Shown here: positions 34,401 to 45,674 of the stretch, in pieces
Numbering within the stretch: position 1 is the stretch's first letter
How the letters are laid out: each line of letters starts with the position of its first letter
NCBI RefSeq assembly: GCF_020921035.1
Contig: NC_063150.1
Coordinates: 35,077,826-35,141,825 of the forward strand
Length of the DNA: 64,000 nucleotides
DNA from: Rhodamnia argentea
Lineage: Eukaryota > Streptophyta > Magnoliopsida > Myrtales > Myrtaceae
Reading direction: 5' to 3'
The notes under the pieces: generated by a model
The model's database searches: none
Told to the model about the DNA's origin: nothing
The model's input: the letters and a program-made list of their open reading frames with translations, nothing else
Program-made: the position numbers and the translations under genes

Positions 34401-37400
34401 TATCACCTAGAATAAGATTTCAAGAACTCTTCCCAATTTGCCTGATACATGGATTACTTTGTAAGGGAGTCTTCCAACTGGCAGGAATGCGCAGCTTTAG
34501 TTAAATAGAAATGCCAATCAAAGAACTTGAGAACTTTGTCGTTTTGACTTCTTGTAGTCTGCAGAGATTTCAATCCTACATTCGTAGATGATGTCTTCTT
34601 TGGAGTTTGGGTTAAGGACGTGTTTTTCTGTTAAGCTTCCACTTAGACGTCTTTGTGAGTAAAGGGGTGTTGCGGAAGTGCAACATCATGTGGAGATGAG
34701 ATATGTCTCACATGGTCTTGCCTTTCTGCTACAGCCAAAAGGCAAGGTCGCGCATTTCTTCCTCATACGGAAGACCTATGGCGGTTAGCTAATGCTTTTT
34801 ATGTGAGGAAGAGGCTGAATCTGCAGGACATTTTTTTTTTCCTTTTTCATGGACGAGACATGTTAGGGAGTTGGTCTGCTCTTTCATAATGACTTCGGTC
34901 ACAGAAAGGTCTATTTGGCATTAAGGTTGAGAATCAATTATTTGTCTTATAACTCTTGCCATCTTTTGGAACGTAGGGGTAGAAAAGTATAACTATACGA
35001 GCGTACTTGATGGAAAGGGAACTCATCATAATATTGGTTCATGAATAGTCAGTGTTATGATTGTTGTTGTTGTCGTGTTGTTGTCCTACATCGGTTGTAA
35101 ATGAGTCCCGTATGCTCTTTATATTCATATGGTCTTCCTTCACCTATAAGCTTAAGCTTTTGGGTTGGACTTTCTAACATAGCATGACAACCAGTGTTAT
35201 CCCTTTTTGCGATCGTGCGTCCGCCCCCCATTAGTCAATTTCTATGTGCTTAAGTTGTTGTGTTGTTGTCCCACATCGGTTGTAAATGGGTCCCGTATGC
35301 TTTTTATATTCATATAGTCTTCCTTCACCTAGAAGCTTAAGCATTTGGGTTGGAACCCTTGCTCTTTGTATTCATGTGGTCTTCCTCCATCTATAAGTTT
35401 AAGTTTTTGAGTTGGACTTTCTAACAATATTCATGGACTACTAGCTTTTATTGAACTCACATATATTGTACCGTAAATTAGTTGGTAGGTGTTGCCGGTT
35501 CTTGGTCTTTGTTAAACTATGCCGCATTGTTTATCCGTGTTTCAATGGGGTCTCTATTCATGTAGTTTCTCTCCACTTATTGGTTTAAGTATGTGGGCTA
35601 GACTTTTATGATATAGTAACAGAGCCAGATTTTGCTCCAAATTTATTTTTCATCCGAGGCTCCTTGTTAGGCAATTTCACATGACATACTCAATTCGGTC
35701 TGCTCGCGAGAGGGGGGTGCTAAAGTATCCTACATCGCTTATCTATGGGATTGTAGTGGGTCTTATATTCATGTAGTCTCCCTCCTAAATTAGCTTAAGT
35801 TTTTTGGTTAGACTTTCTAACAATGTTGAAGGATGTAATTTTTTGTCTAAGTACCTAAGAATGAGAAGGAAAATAATGTCGGGCTGAATTCTAGCAACTG
35901 GCCGTCAACCTAAGTTAGGCGGTGATTGGGGGGGGTCCGAGATTGAAATTCAACATAGAATGCACACAACAAGGGGAAAAAAGAAAAATTGAAGAAACTC
36001 TCTATCTTAATAAAATAATAATTGAGAATGACTTGCGAGATGTACCTCAAAGTGGTAAGATTCTGTGAATCCGGCACAAGGAAGAAAGCAGGTCGAAGTA
36101 AAAATCGAGGATGACATAATTGAAAGTCATTTATATGTACGTGCTGTACCATGGATTTAGAAGGTGAATTTTGGTAAAAAATGTGGTATTATAGGAGTTA
36201 TACAAAGCGAAATACGTTAATGGAAATAAATGGTTGTAAAACAGTAATTATCCGTTTTCAATTGGGAGAGATGCTCTCGCTCCTGGTAATTGTATTGAAG
36301 CGCAGATCGAATTCGAAGCCCTTTTCGATGAATGCTTAAAAGAATCACTGGCCGACCTTGACCCCTACTATTTGGAGGTCATATCAATCAGTTATCATGT
36401 GAGCATTTGCTAGAAATGATGATAATACGTAACACTCAAAGAGTGATTTAGCATCCCATGCAAGATCTGGCGAAATGGACTTGCCAATTAAGTCATAGTA
36501 TAATCGAACAGTGAACACTTGGCACATATCTAGAGGATTTAGTCTCCAAGATTCAATTTACTAATATTGCATAATGTATCAACACGCATATATCAACACG
36601 TAAATACCTAAGCATTCAGGTTTTCTTTTTCTTGCTTCAGTCAATTACTGTAACAAGCAATCACTTACCTAAATTGTACTACTTGTTGAGAAATTTCGTG
36701 GTCTCACACTAATTCCACCTTTTGTAGTTTCGAAGAGCGTCTTGCTGCACAAAGAAGAGAAGCAGAGATTGCAACGGCAGAACTAGGCTTTAAAAAGCCC
36801 CTGAGCAAGGAGGAAAAGATTGAGAAAAAGAAGCAAAGGCTTGCTGCAATAGGTACTTCCAACATATTGATCTTACTTGTTCTCTTAGAGTACTTGCTTA
36901 ATTACCTAAACGAAATGGATGTGCCGACTGAAATGTAGGAAGTATGAATTTCGTTCTATATTCCTGTCTCACTGAAGTGGTTTTGGCTTTGTAGTTTGTA
37001 CAGGAGGAAACAAGCATGAAATCTATATTAAAACTAGCACTTCTAGAGCCTCTTCAGTTATTTCCCTCAATGTAGCATATGCTAATAATTAGTTGTCATT
37101 GACAGTTATCTTTCACTTTAGCCAAGGTAAAAACTGTTCTGCCATTGGAAGGCCCCATTTCTTTTTCTTTTTATTCATAAAAGAAAAATCTGTTCTGCCG
37201 ATTCTCTGCTGGTTCTCCAGGTTCCAAGGTGTCCCACTTACTTCCATTACTTGTTCCATACGCAAAAGAATTTCAAAGTTTGAATAACTCTAGTAGAGTC
37301 TAGAAGAATTGAATATGGTTTGTAGAGTATAGACTACTTAAAAGGTCTGAATTAAGGTATCAAATTGAATATCCTTGAATTATGTACTGTAATTATTGTT

Positions 37401-39322
37401 TACACCAGAGCCATCTCTGCTCTATCTGCAAGAAGCTGAGAATCACTGCATTGCAGTGGGCAGAGATGGGTAACAAGTACCATGATAATGCCTGCTTACC
37501 TGCATGCAGCATGGCCTTTTTTTATTAGTTTGAATGTATAACTTGTACAGTAACCTGATAGCATTTTACATGTGTGGTATGAGGTGAAATGCATGTTGCT
37601 AATAGCTACTGTTACCTTGATCAGGAGAAGATTTGTTAGCCATTGCTGCAGATCAGCCCTTCCGATTTCCTGCAACATTTACATTTGTTGTGAGAGCATT
37701 TTCAGGTACTGTGCCAATGAACTATACTGAGCTTGTTGCGTTATGAAAAAACTGGACTGAGAAGCTGTGTTACCTCCCCAGTGTTGGATGGCATTGGGAA
37801 AGGTCTGGATCCTCGATTTGATATAACTGAGATTGCTAAACCGTGAGTATCCCTTTTGGTTATTGATCTATGTTCAAAATGGAGTATCCTTTTTGGCAGA
37901 GATTCATTTCTGTAGAGTTCGTACTTCTTTCTCAAGATGTTCGAATCGGCAATTCTTTCCGCTTGTAATGTTTTCGTATTTTAATATGTAGTTATGCACT
38001 GGAGTTGCTAAAATTTCGTGAAGCTGGTGTTGAAGTCATTCTGAAGGCAAGTCCGGGTAGCTTACTTTCTGATATTTAGTGGTGCTGCTCTTTGAATCCT
38101 ACATGACAGTCTTAAATGGCATTTCAGGACTTTAGGAAGCGATGGGACCGCCAATCTCGTGCATTTTACAACTTATTTAGACAGGCTGACCGAGTTGAAA
38201 AGCTTGCAGAAATCATCCAGCGACTGGTAATTTCAGCGCTGTCCCTCCTCGTTGTACACTAAATCTTCCAGATCTTAGGTTACATTGCTTAAAAATTTCA
38301 ATGCAGGAGCAAGGTGACCTCAAGCTCAGGGTTCGGACTTTAGAATCTGAGAGGGCCTTTCAACGAGTTGCAGCTGTCCAGAAGACAGTTGGCAATGTGA
38401 GTTTCACTGGTAGTCCTGTTCTGCTAGCTTATTGTTAACTTTTGCGAAAGAACCACAGCAATTAAAGAGGTCTTGAAAGGGCATGGTCATTTCGTTTGTC
38501 TAACTCTAAACTTTCCTTGCAAAACATGCGCTGTGAATGGAGATCTATCATCCCATCAATGTCTTGTGATTTGTGCAATTAAACATGCTAGATATGAAAA
38601 TATAAGGTCTTCTAGTCCTTGTAGTAACTTTAGATAGATAAATGTACATGCCCTTTTCTGAGAGATATTATGAGAAAGCCTTTATTAACTGCTTCAACTG
38701 GGGGCACATGCCAACTAGAAACAAAACAAACAAGGATAACCTGCGTTCAGTTCTGTAAATGTAACTTCAGAAACCATACTGGAATAAAAATCACTGATCT
38801 ACTTTTTCTTTGGGGGAGGGGTTTGCTGATGCTACCAACTACTTGCAATCTTGCATATGCATGTTTCGCTTTTTTCCTTTTGGTGTCAAATGCACATTGA
38901 TGAATAGATATTCGTGCTAAGATTATTACTGGCAAAAGCTACCTACCCCAGGAATCATTTGAACTCAGTTCATTTCGCATCAGAACATTGTTTAAAATTT
39001 GTACCCACGAGAGATGCTAAGATCCCTGATTGTGACTAATCTTGGCCAATCACCAGGCTGTGGCTGCTACAAGCCTGATGAACCTTGCAACAATTCTGTA
39101 TCTCAATTCGATTCGAGTAAGCTACTGGTTATCTTTTTCCCTTTATGCAACTTGTTCTCTCTTTTCTGTTATTCTCTAGTCATTGTTCTGAACTTGCCCT
39201 TATAGGCGCCTGCCGTAGTAGCAACTGTTCTATGTGCATTTTTCGGATTCCAAGTTCTCTTCGGCCTTATAAAGGTGAAAAAGTTGGATCAAAGGGAGAG
39301 ATTGATTACAGGAACTGCTTAG
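28431..39322 (+). CDS. ABC1K8: ABC1-like atypical kinase, chloroplast (ABC1K8/OSA1), 20 exons
   Basis: Known: ABC1K8 (OSA1) is a chloroplast-envelope protein of the ADCK/UbiB atypical kinase family linked to oxidative stress, cadmium, iron and lipid homeostasis. Exons: 28431-28931, 30238-30373, 30822-30988, 31183-31303, 31411-31511, 32293-32391, 32788-32898, 33027-33106, 33237-33306, 33474-33547, 33664-33733, 33834-33922, 36728-36852, 37625-37705, 37782-37842, 37992-38046, 38128-38226, 38307-38396, 39057-39116 and 39206-39322. They sum to 2307 nt, 768 aa (Arabidopsis about 761). Seen: a Ser/Arg-rich transit peptide and a variable acidic region to about aa 167. Then come a membrane segment (GFVLIFIFRVWL), the KxGQ motif (KIGQQFSTR, about aa 244), the Ala-rich loop AAASLGQVHRA (about 304), lysine in VVVKVQRPG, EIDYTKEAAN, HADPHPGNI (about 459) and DFGMMG (about 481), all intact. 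Two C-terminal hydrophobic segments end in KKLDQRERLITGTA. Intron 16 is GC-AG. Intron 12 (2.8 kb) holds repeats. Confidence 0.93.
29869..29904 (+). other. G-quadruplex-forming run in ABC1K8 intron 1
   Basis: GGGGTGGGGGG, then TGGAGGT, then GGGGGTGGGGTGGGG: at least four runs of four or more G separated by one or a few bases, on the transcribed RNA strand. It meets the standard G-quadruplex pattern. Confidence 0.7.
35058..35826 (+). mobile_element. Cluster of about five short LTR-like repeats in ABC1K8 intron 12
   Basis: Copies at about 35058-35179, 35252-35360, 35361-35427 (partial), 35520-35614 and 35724-35826. The consensus starts TGTTGTCC(T/C)ACATCGGTTG, continues GTCCCGTATGCT, TATTCATATGGTCTTCC and AGCTTAAGCTTTTGGG, and ends TTGGACTTTCTAACA. 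TG...CA ends, a 'CCACATCGG' start and a length near 110-120 bp match terminal-repeat retrotransposons in miniature. After copy 4, ATAGTAACAGAGCCAGA resembles the tRNA-Met primer-binding site (TGGTATCAGAGCCA). Confidence 0.65.
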
Positions 39323-40000
39323 ACATTGGGTGTGCAAATTCTTTTGCAGGTACAATTCTAAAGTTTCTGCAATGAATTTGGTCCAATGAGTTCTTCTTAG
39401 TGCGTTGTGAATTCTGCTGCAGGTGTATAGGATTATTGAAACGTAAGAAGCTGCTCCTGAGTGCACTTACAAACATTTCGAGGGGAGCCGAAAATCTGTT
39501 GGGGAGTTGTTATAATTCACCTCTTCAATTCAACTGGATAATCAGCATGCGACTGATTCTTTAACTGTACATGTGAGGAATATTATTGAAATGCAACAAA
39601 CTAATCTTTTGGGCCATTCCGTGAAGTTTATCTGCTTAAGTAGCCCACTATCAGGCTTGCCCGCCTTTTGACAGATAGGCCTGTGCCATAATAAGCAAGT
39701 TTAGTACTAGAAACTTCGAGTTGAACGCAGAGCAGTCTTGAAGTTGTAATTGTCATTTGTCAAGTTTTGGGTAGTTCGACCTTTCGAACATGTGGCAGGT
39801 GATGTGTAACAGAACTTGTATAACCCAGTAACATATAGAGGGCTATTTAGTGACAACATTCGTGTACTAATTGTACACATCTCGGGCCACTTACCTGTCT
39901 CTCTTCTACTCTTGCTTGTGTGACTCTCTGCTGTGATAGGTAGGGAAGCTGTTTGTAATTGCTTCCAATCCTGGTTATCTACAGGTTACTCTTGCAATCT

Positions 40001-40034
<34 letters not shown>

Positions 40035-40694
40035 CTTTCTAGTGCACACTCATATCTGTCGTGTTAGGAGGTTTCACAATGGGAATTTTAGGCAGTCTAT
40101 TCCAGCCGTAGCAGATTGCTACAATACGGAAGCATGGAATAGTCTTTTCGGTGCAGATGGTTGAGGAATAAATGAGGTATTTCTTGAGCGACCTTGGCCA
40201 TTTATTTCCACAGGTTCTCAATCATCTTCTAAATTCATCGCAAGTTAGTTTTTCTCTAATGATTGCTGAAGTTGTAACAGCAGCTCTTGGCAAGTAGCGT
40301 GTGCGCTTACTCATTTCCTGCTTCTGCATTACAGTAGACTTGTTGAGATCGAGATTGCTATCTCATAACTAGTAAAGGCACGTGCTTTGCACAATAATCC
40401 ACTTATAAAATGTAACATCACCATTTGAGTAATGGTGCTTTTCACTTTGTACTATGACTGAGAAAATGACGTTCGGTGCGAGAACAAAAAAAGGCCTGAC
40501 CGAGTGACCGTTACTCACATGGTTATTTCATCAGAAGATGTGTCCTGAATACAATTTGTCTCTCAGCTCGGCTATTTGTCCACATGCATTTCACATTTGA
40601 TTAATGATATTCGCGTGTAATTAAATAACCAGTTTATACGGGGATGTATGGTGCGTGATGTCTGATGTGTATAGAGAGTCCCTTGCATCTCTTT
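39323..40694. other. ABC1K8 3' flank and spacer
   Basis: Presumed 3' UTR followed by spacer with a C/T-rich microsatellite at about 39998-40036 ((CT)n). No further gene was recognised. Confidence 0.4.
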
Positions 40695-40702
40695 GTGTAA
40701 GG

Positions 40703-41090
40703 TAGACATGGCCACGGGCCAATTTGGGCCCGGAACCGGCCCGTGGAATAACCGAAACCGGCCCGTTGACTGGGATCTCCGGTTCCAAACCGGAACCGGT
40801 CTGGCCCCTCACGAGCTGGTTACGGTTTAAAAAAATTCGGAACCGGCCCGGAACCGATGGTTTCGAAGAGGTTCCGAACTGCCAAAAAAACAAAAAAAAA
40901 AAAAGCAAAAGGGGAAAAGAGCCAACGAACCGGAACTGCCGGTTCTTTTCCCCCCCGACGGCCCAAAATTGGGCTGAATCGGAACCGGGACCGCCCCTTC
41001 AAGGGTCGGTTCCAGTTCAAGCATGGCCACGAACCGGAACCGCCGGTTCATGAATCGGAAGCGGCGGTTCACGGCCCGTGGCCATGTCTA
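40703..41090. mobile_element. hAT-type MITE with intact ends and target duplication
   Basis: Seen directly: TAGACATGGCCACGGGCC at the left end and its exact reverse complement at the right end (18 bp perfect). GTGTAAGG flanks it at 40695-40702 and at 41091-41098 (perfect 8-bp target duplication). The interior (388 bp in total with ends) is full of GGAACCGG/CCGGTTCC palindromes and has no transposase. An 8-bp duplication and a TA-type end point to hAT. Perfect ends and duplication suggest a recent insertion. The open frames inside are by-products of these repeats. Confidence 0.9.
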
Positions 41091-41098
41091 GTGTAAGG

Positions 41099-42716
41099 CA
41101 AGGTTTCTCAATTTGTGTCGTCGGGCCATTCCGTTTTCGGTCTCAGAAAGGTTACACCGTCACAAAAGGCACACATTCGCCAAACCTGGCAAGACGCTTT
41201 TAAAGGAAGGCTGAAATGAGAAATACACACATATGTGACTTTCTCCTTCTCCACCATACTATTTTTGCTTTTGAGTTTGAGTTTTGGTTGAAATATCGTG
41301 TCCTTGTATGGGCACTGTAGCCTAGAGTTTGTATTTCCGTTAATGCCACTTGCACCATAACGGAAAAATAACTATCTTGAAGAAAGTTTTCCGGATGTGT
41401 GTCTCTCGCTCCAATCTATATTTCTCTGCTGTCTTCGTTCGGTTTGATCCGATTTTCTCCGTTTTCTATTCTAATATTGGTGTACATTTTTGAATCCGTA
41501 GTCCTATAACACGGAAAGTGGTTAGAATCCCTCGGGTGGTCCTAAAAAATGCCTCTGGATCATGGTGATATTCTTGTCTACTCCATCATGGGTGTGGTGG
41601 AACCCAAGAACATTGACTAAATTGTGCTTGGAGCCATGTTAGACGAACACCATACAAGACAACATTAAATCGTTTACAAATCTTCTCTTGTTAGGTACCC
41701 AATGTGTATGTTGATACAGAGGAGAAGTTTATGTTGGAGTGGTGAATAATCTTCCGTTCCGGACTGTCAGTTTGCCCCGAAGATTCGGAGCTTCGAACTT
41801 CTTGGAAGACTTGCTAGAGTCCTCGCACACACGCTAATCGGCCCCATAAATCAATAACACGAAAGTGGACTGATCTAGGCACCACGAAGACCCCCTTGTT
41901 TTACAGGGAGTGATGACGTTGTTGTCCCCATGAATCGATTCTTCATCTTGACCTAATCTCGAAAGATTGTTAAGCTGAGCACGATTTGAACTTGAAAGTT
42001 CTTGTGCTTGCAAAGGTTGAACAGTTTCTTAGTCTTGTCAAATACGTGGTTACCTTTAAGAATGAAAAGAACTGTAGCCAGTGCCAACTAAAAGAAAATT
42101 GATAATCGGAATAGGAGTTACATCAATCTTTATAGAATCATATCCTTAATTATAATTACAAGCATTGATAAGATTAGAAGGAAATCCTCATTATTACGAT
42201 GCGGACACACACTCATACAGACCCAAAAGAGTCCGGTGAATACGAGGAAAGCGCCGGCTTCTCACTGTTTCATCGAACTGTACTAGTTCATACTGCGTTT
42301 GCCAAATCTATACATAAAAAGAGATTTGATGCTGTAGCAATTACTTGTCATATCTCAGCCACACTCAGAAAAGCATGTGCGTTACAAAGCTGTGTGATTA
42401 AAGAATGGCCTCGCCCCCTAAAGTAAGAAGTCCTGAACAAGGATTGACTTTCTCACCCCAAAAAGGTCAACTAGTTAATGGTCTTGCGAGCACCAACATA
42501 CAAGGAAACCTGCTGTAAATGACCCTTTAACGTTGCCAACTAGTAAAAGAAAGTTGTCGTACTTAGGGTCACATTAAGAGGTGATATGATACATCATGAC
42601 CTATGAATCTCCTCTCCAATCCCATGATGTAATACTGAGAAATGACTTAGCCAAAACTCATTAATTTGAGTAATTTTGGCCAGCTTGGACATTGAAGCTC
42701 TGCATACCGAACTCTC
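41099..42716. other. Spacer upstream of the MADS gene
   Basis: About 1.6 kb with intermediate GC (41.4-42.1 kb). Short coding-like phrases appear in several frames, but no family was recognised. It may be decayed transposon DNA. Confidence 0.3.
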
Positions 42717-42724
42717 TATATAAA
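42717..42724 (+). promoter_or_regulatory. TATA box of the MADS gene
   Basis: TATATAAA within CTCTCTATATAAACTCCC, 106 bp upstream of the ATG. Sequence and spacing fit a plant core promoter with a leader of about 70-80 nt. Confidence 0.65.
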
Positions 42725-42829
42725 CTCCCTTCTCGTCACTTCAGCCTTGACATAACAAACCGAGGACTATAGTCTTCTCTGCCTCTTAATCCTACCTTGG
42801 ATTGTCTTGCGTGATTCTTCTCATACCCC

Positions 42830-43455
42830 ATGGCAAAGAAACCGAGCTTGGGTCGCCAGAAAATCGCCATCTCGAAAATTCCCAAGAAAAACCATCTCCA
42901 AGTGACATTCTCGAAACGGAGATCCGGGCTATTCAAGAAAGCGAGCGAGCTCTGCACTCTCTGCGGGGTCGACATCGGAATCATAGTCTTCTCTCCCGCC
43001 AGCAAGGTCTTCTCCTTTGGTCACCCAGAAGTCGAGTTCATCGTCGACCGGTTCCTCGCCCAGGACCCCACGGCCCCCGACTCGGGCGAGTGCCGGCTCA
43101 TCGAAGCTCACAGGAACGCGAACCTGCGCGACCTCAACGCGATATTGACTCGAGTACTCGACGAGCTGGAGGCAGAGAGGAAGCGGGGGAGGCGCTGGAT
43201 GACATGAGGAGAGCGAGCCGAAGGCAATGTTGGTGGGAGGCACCCATTGACGAACTCGGATTATGTGAGCTTGAGCAGTTGGGAGGGTCAATGGAGGAGC
43301 TCAAGAAGAATGTGATGAGATGGATCAACGAGTTGATGGTGGACTCCTGCTGCACAAACGGAGAAATCGCCTACGAGAGCAAGCCTCCTGAAGTGAACGG
43401 TGCATACAATCTTGGCCAAGTCTACAATTTCCACGACCAAAATGGACTCTTTTGA
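42830..43455 (+). CDS. Type I (M-alpha) MADS-box factor, AGL62-like, frameshifted
   Basis: Known: AGL62-type M-alpha factors act in the female gametophyte and endosperm. AGL62 itself blocks early endosperm cellularisation. Seen: the ATG at 42830 opens a typical intronless M-alpha protein: GRQKIAISKIPKKNHLQVTF, then SKRRSGLFKKASELCTLCGV, then IGIIVFSPASKVFSFGHPEV (MADS domain, about aa 8-67). A linker with NANLRDLNAILTRVLDELEA follows. At the G run 43185-43189 the frame breaks and this frame stops at 43205-43207 (125 aa). The next frame continues without a gap into the conserved family tail (EALDDMRRASRRQCWWEAPI, EELKKNVMRWINELM) and stops at 43453-43455. One extra G in the run would join both into about 208 aa, so either the gene lost a base or the assembly did. 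The MADS domain itself is intact. Confidence 0.85.
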
Positions 43456-44095
43456 TGCGCCTAACGTGTGCTCTTTTCCCTTTTGGTTGTTTTGTCCAGT
43501 GTCTCGCTTGACATGCCTTGTCGATCCTTTTTGCTTTCGGCTTCTGAATTTCTGTGTCTCGTGATTCGGATGTTGTATAAATAACGTTGGACCGATCAAA
43601 TTCGAGAAATTCGTTCTTGTTGGTGCCAGTAGAATTTGCCAAGTTCGAATCTTTACTTGATTTGTTCATGTTCTGAGGCCCTCTTCATGGATTCAGACAT
43701 GGCTTCAGATGTTTATCTTTGAGACATAAATAAAAACTTTGATGTCGACCAGGAAAAAAAAATGTCTGAAAGGGTCAATGCTTAGTTATTGCTGCAATTA
43801 TTCATTTTTGGTGAACGTTATATAGCTCTACCCAATTATGTCCCCTTTCAGTGTTTAAGACCATTTTAAATTTACTTTAATCCGCAAGTGAAAAAAAAAA
43901 AATCAATCCTTTATAGATTTGCTTGATAGTGAAGCAATCAAGAGTGCAGACGCTTATTCCGACAGGAATCGGATTAAATCAACAGGAAATAGAGATCCCA
44001 GAATTCATACTAAGATACCTTGTTTTCATTGTTGACAATAGCATCAAAATGATCCTGATTGGGACAAACAATTGAAGTCCAACGTATATCAAGAT
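43456..44095. other. MADS 3' flank
   Basis: Probable 3' UTR followed by AT-rich spacer. Nothing further was recognised. Confidence 0.4.
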
Positions 44096-44104
44096 TAGCC
44101 ACCA

Positions 44105-44372
44105 TATATTTGGATTGCTTCACATTGCAATTTCTGTAACATGAGTGACATTACTCAAATCAGGCCGTCCAAATGAAAATGAACGGTCTGATTTGAGCCA
44201 CGTCATGTGTTGAAAGGGAGAGAAAAAATGTGAGCGGGACTTTTTTTGAGGTTTCAAAAATTTTGAATCCCAAACGTGGCTCAAATCAGGCCGTCCATTT
44301 TCATTTAGACGGGCCTGATTTAAGTAATGTCACGCATGTCACAAAAATCCCAACGTTAAGCAATCCATATCC
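44105..44372. mobile_element. Double-hairpin element with long inverted ends (Mutator-like MITE candidate)
   Basis: The outer arms (GGATTGCTTCACATTGCAAT, then TGTAACATGAGTGACATTAC on the left; reverse complement GGATTGCTTAACGTTGGGAT, then TGTGACATGCGTGACATTAC on the right) match over about 65 bp. Inside, each side carries its own palindrome (CAAATCAGGCCGTCC ... ACGGTCTGATTTG and CAAATCAGGCCGTCC ... GACGGGCCTGATTT). The flanks TAGCCACCA (44096-44104) and TAGCTGCCA (44373-44381) may be a 9-bp target duplication with two mismatches. Confidence 0.6.
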
Positions 44373-44900
44373 TAGCTGCCATACCCCTTACATGAATTAG
44401 TTCCTCTTAATTCTCAGCAATCGTCATCTTTCAAGGGGTTGGGTTTAAGGACAGAATTTAACATCTTCAACTATAGCATATTCATAGACTATTACTAATC
44501 AACTGATTCATTTGCAACTTTCTTCTTTGGTGATGATACCTTTACTTCATCAATAATTCTCCAAACGTCCCTAATTGAGGAAATAATCAAGACACAGAGT
44601 GAGCTAAGATTAGCCATTTTCATCTTGTTAAACTGAGCTTCTCAGTTGGAATGGCCAAATTGCTTCCTGAAAAATGTGTCAGCCTGTGCTTGGGAGTTTG
44701 CTCACAAGGCAAAAGCAGGGGTATTTGTTCTGGAAAAATCATGGAGTTGAGAGCTCAGCTCTGAAGCATAGCAACTGTTTGCCGAAAAATTTGACTGAGA
44801 CATAGTCGAAGATCGATAAGTTAAAAGGCACAAACTCTTAATACCACAATCCTGAAGCAAACCCATGTCTTGAGCTTCAGAGAAATTACAAGATGATTAG

Positions 44901-45324
44901 CTAGGGGAGAGAGTTGGTGTATATGTAGTCTGCATTCTCAAGAAGCTCCTCTTCAGCCTCCTTGCCATGTCTGGCTTCCAAATCACCACTCGCCTTGCCG
45001 CTCTCTGCGCTTACTCTCTGCACAGTTCAAGCACTACAAGTTGGTAAAAAAGAGAGAAGGGTTATCATGACGTACGTTTGCTTCTTGCCGGAGATTGATA
45101 TAAGTTAAATGGAGTCCCTATCGCCCGCCTTAAAGAACCAAATATGAAACTTCATACACCGTAAAGTTCATAGAGAGAGAAATCATGAGACCCACCATGT
45201 TGTTGGAGTTTGAGGAAGCTACAGCTCCATTATACATCTGAGACTTCCCACAAGCAGGAGGCATCACACCCAAGAAGGAAGCCAGAAGCAAGAGACAGAG
45301 GAAGCTACTGATTGAACACCTCAT
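44901..45324 (-). CDS. Phytosulfokine-like secreted peptide precursor (YIYTN type), 2 exons
   Basis: Seen: exon 1, 45324-45196, starts at ATG and gives 43 residues with a clear signal peptide (SSFLCLLLLASFLGVMPPAC). The donor is ATG|GTGGGT. Exon 2, 45017-44901, follows GTGCAG and gives RVSAESGKASGDLEARHGKE, then AEEELLENADYIYTNSLP and stop, total 81 aa, phase 0. Known: phytosulfokine is the sulfated pentapeptide YIYTQ cut from small secreted precursors after an acidic stretch and an Asp. Variants ending in Asn (YVYTN, YIYTN) have been reported in legumes. Here D-YIYTN sits near the C-terminus after Glu/Asp residues, fitting tyrosine sulfation. The usual Cys-containing CEx..EEC motif of classical PSK precursors is absent. 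An in-frame upstream ATG (45375) would add 17 residues before the signal peptide and is less likely. Confidence 0.7.
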
Positions 45325-45674
45325 TGCTGGTTGTTTATGGAAGCAAGACCTTTCTGTTCCACTTGCTGTATACACCCACGTGTAGAAGAGCGAGAGGGAG
45401 GGAGAGAAGAGGATCAGGGGACCATCTTGATGTGTTCTTTTGACTGCCTCGAATCAAGGAACAAAACCCTTGACAAAACTTTTAATACTACCTAATCTGA
45501 TCTTGATGTTCCCACGAGTCGGTGGGTTAAAAGCTTCCGGCGCCTTTGACCTGTCTCCTGATTCCGCAGCAAGGAGCACTACCTTCAAGAGCGTTGGGTT
45601 GGCTCTGCCCTGCTGTTTCTACAGTAAAATATGTTTGTCTGACATAAACAAATAAAGCAAGATGGAATTTGTTT
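45325..45674. other. Peptide gene 5' flank
   Basis: Purine-rich on the plus strand just upstream (GAGAGGGAGGGAGAGAAGAG at about 45389-45410), equal to a C/T-rich leader on the transcribed strand. No other feature seen. Confidence 0.4.

Noticed and set aside
40724-41096. Overlapping frames of 80-110 codons
   Set aside because: Lie inside the MITE and consist of translated CCGGTTCC palindromes.
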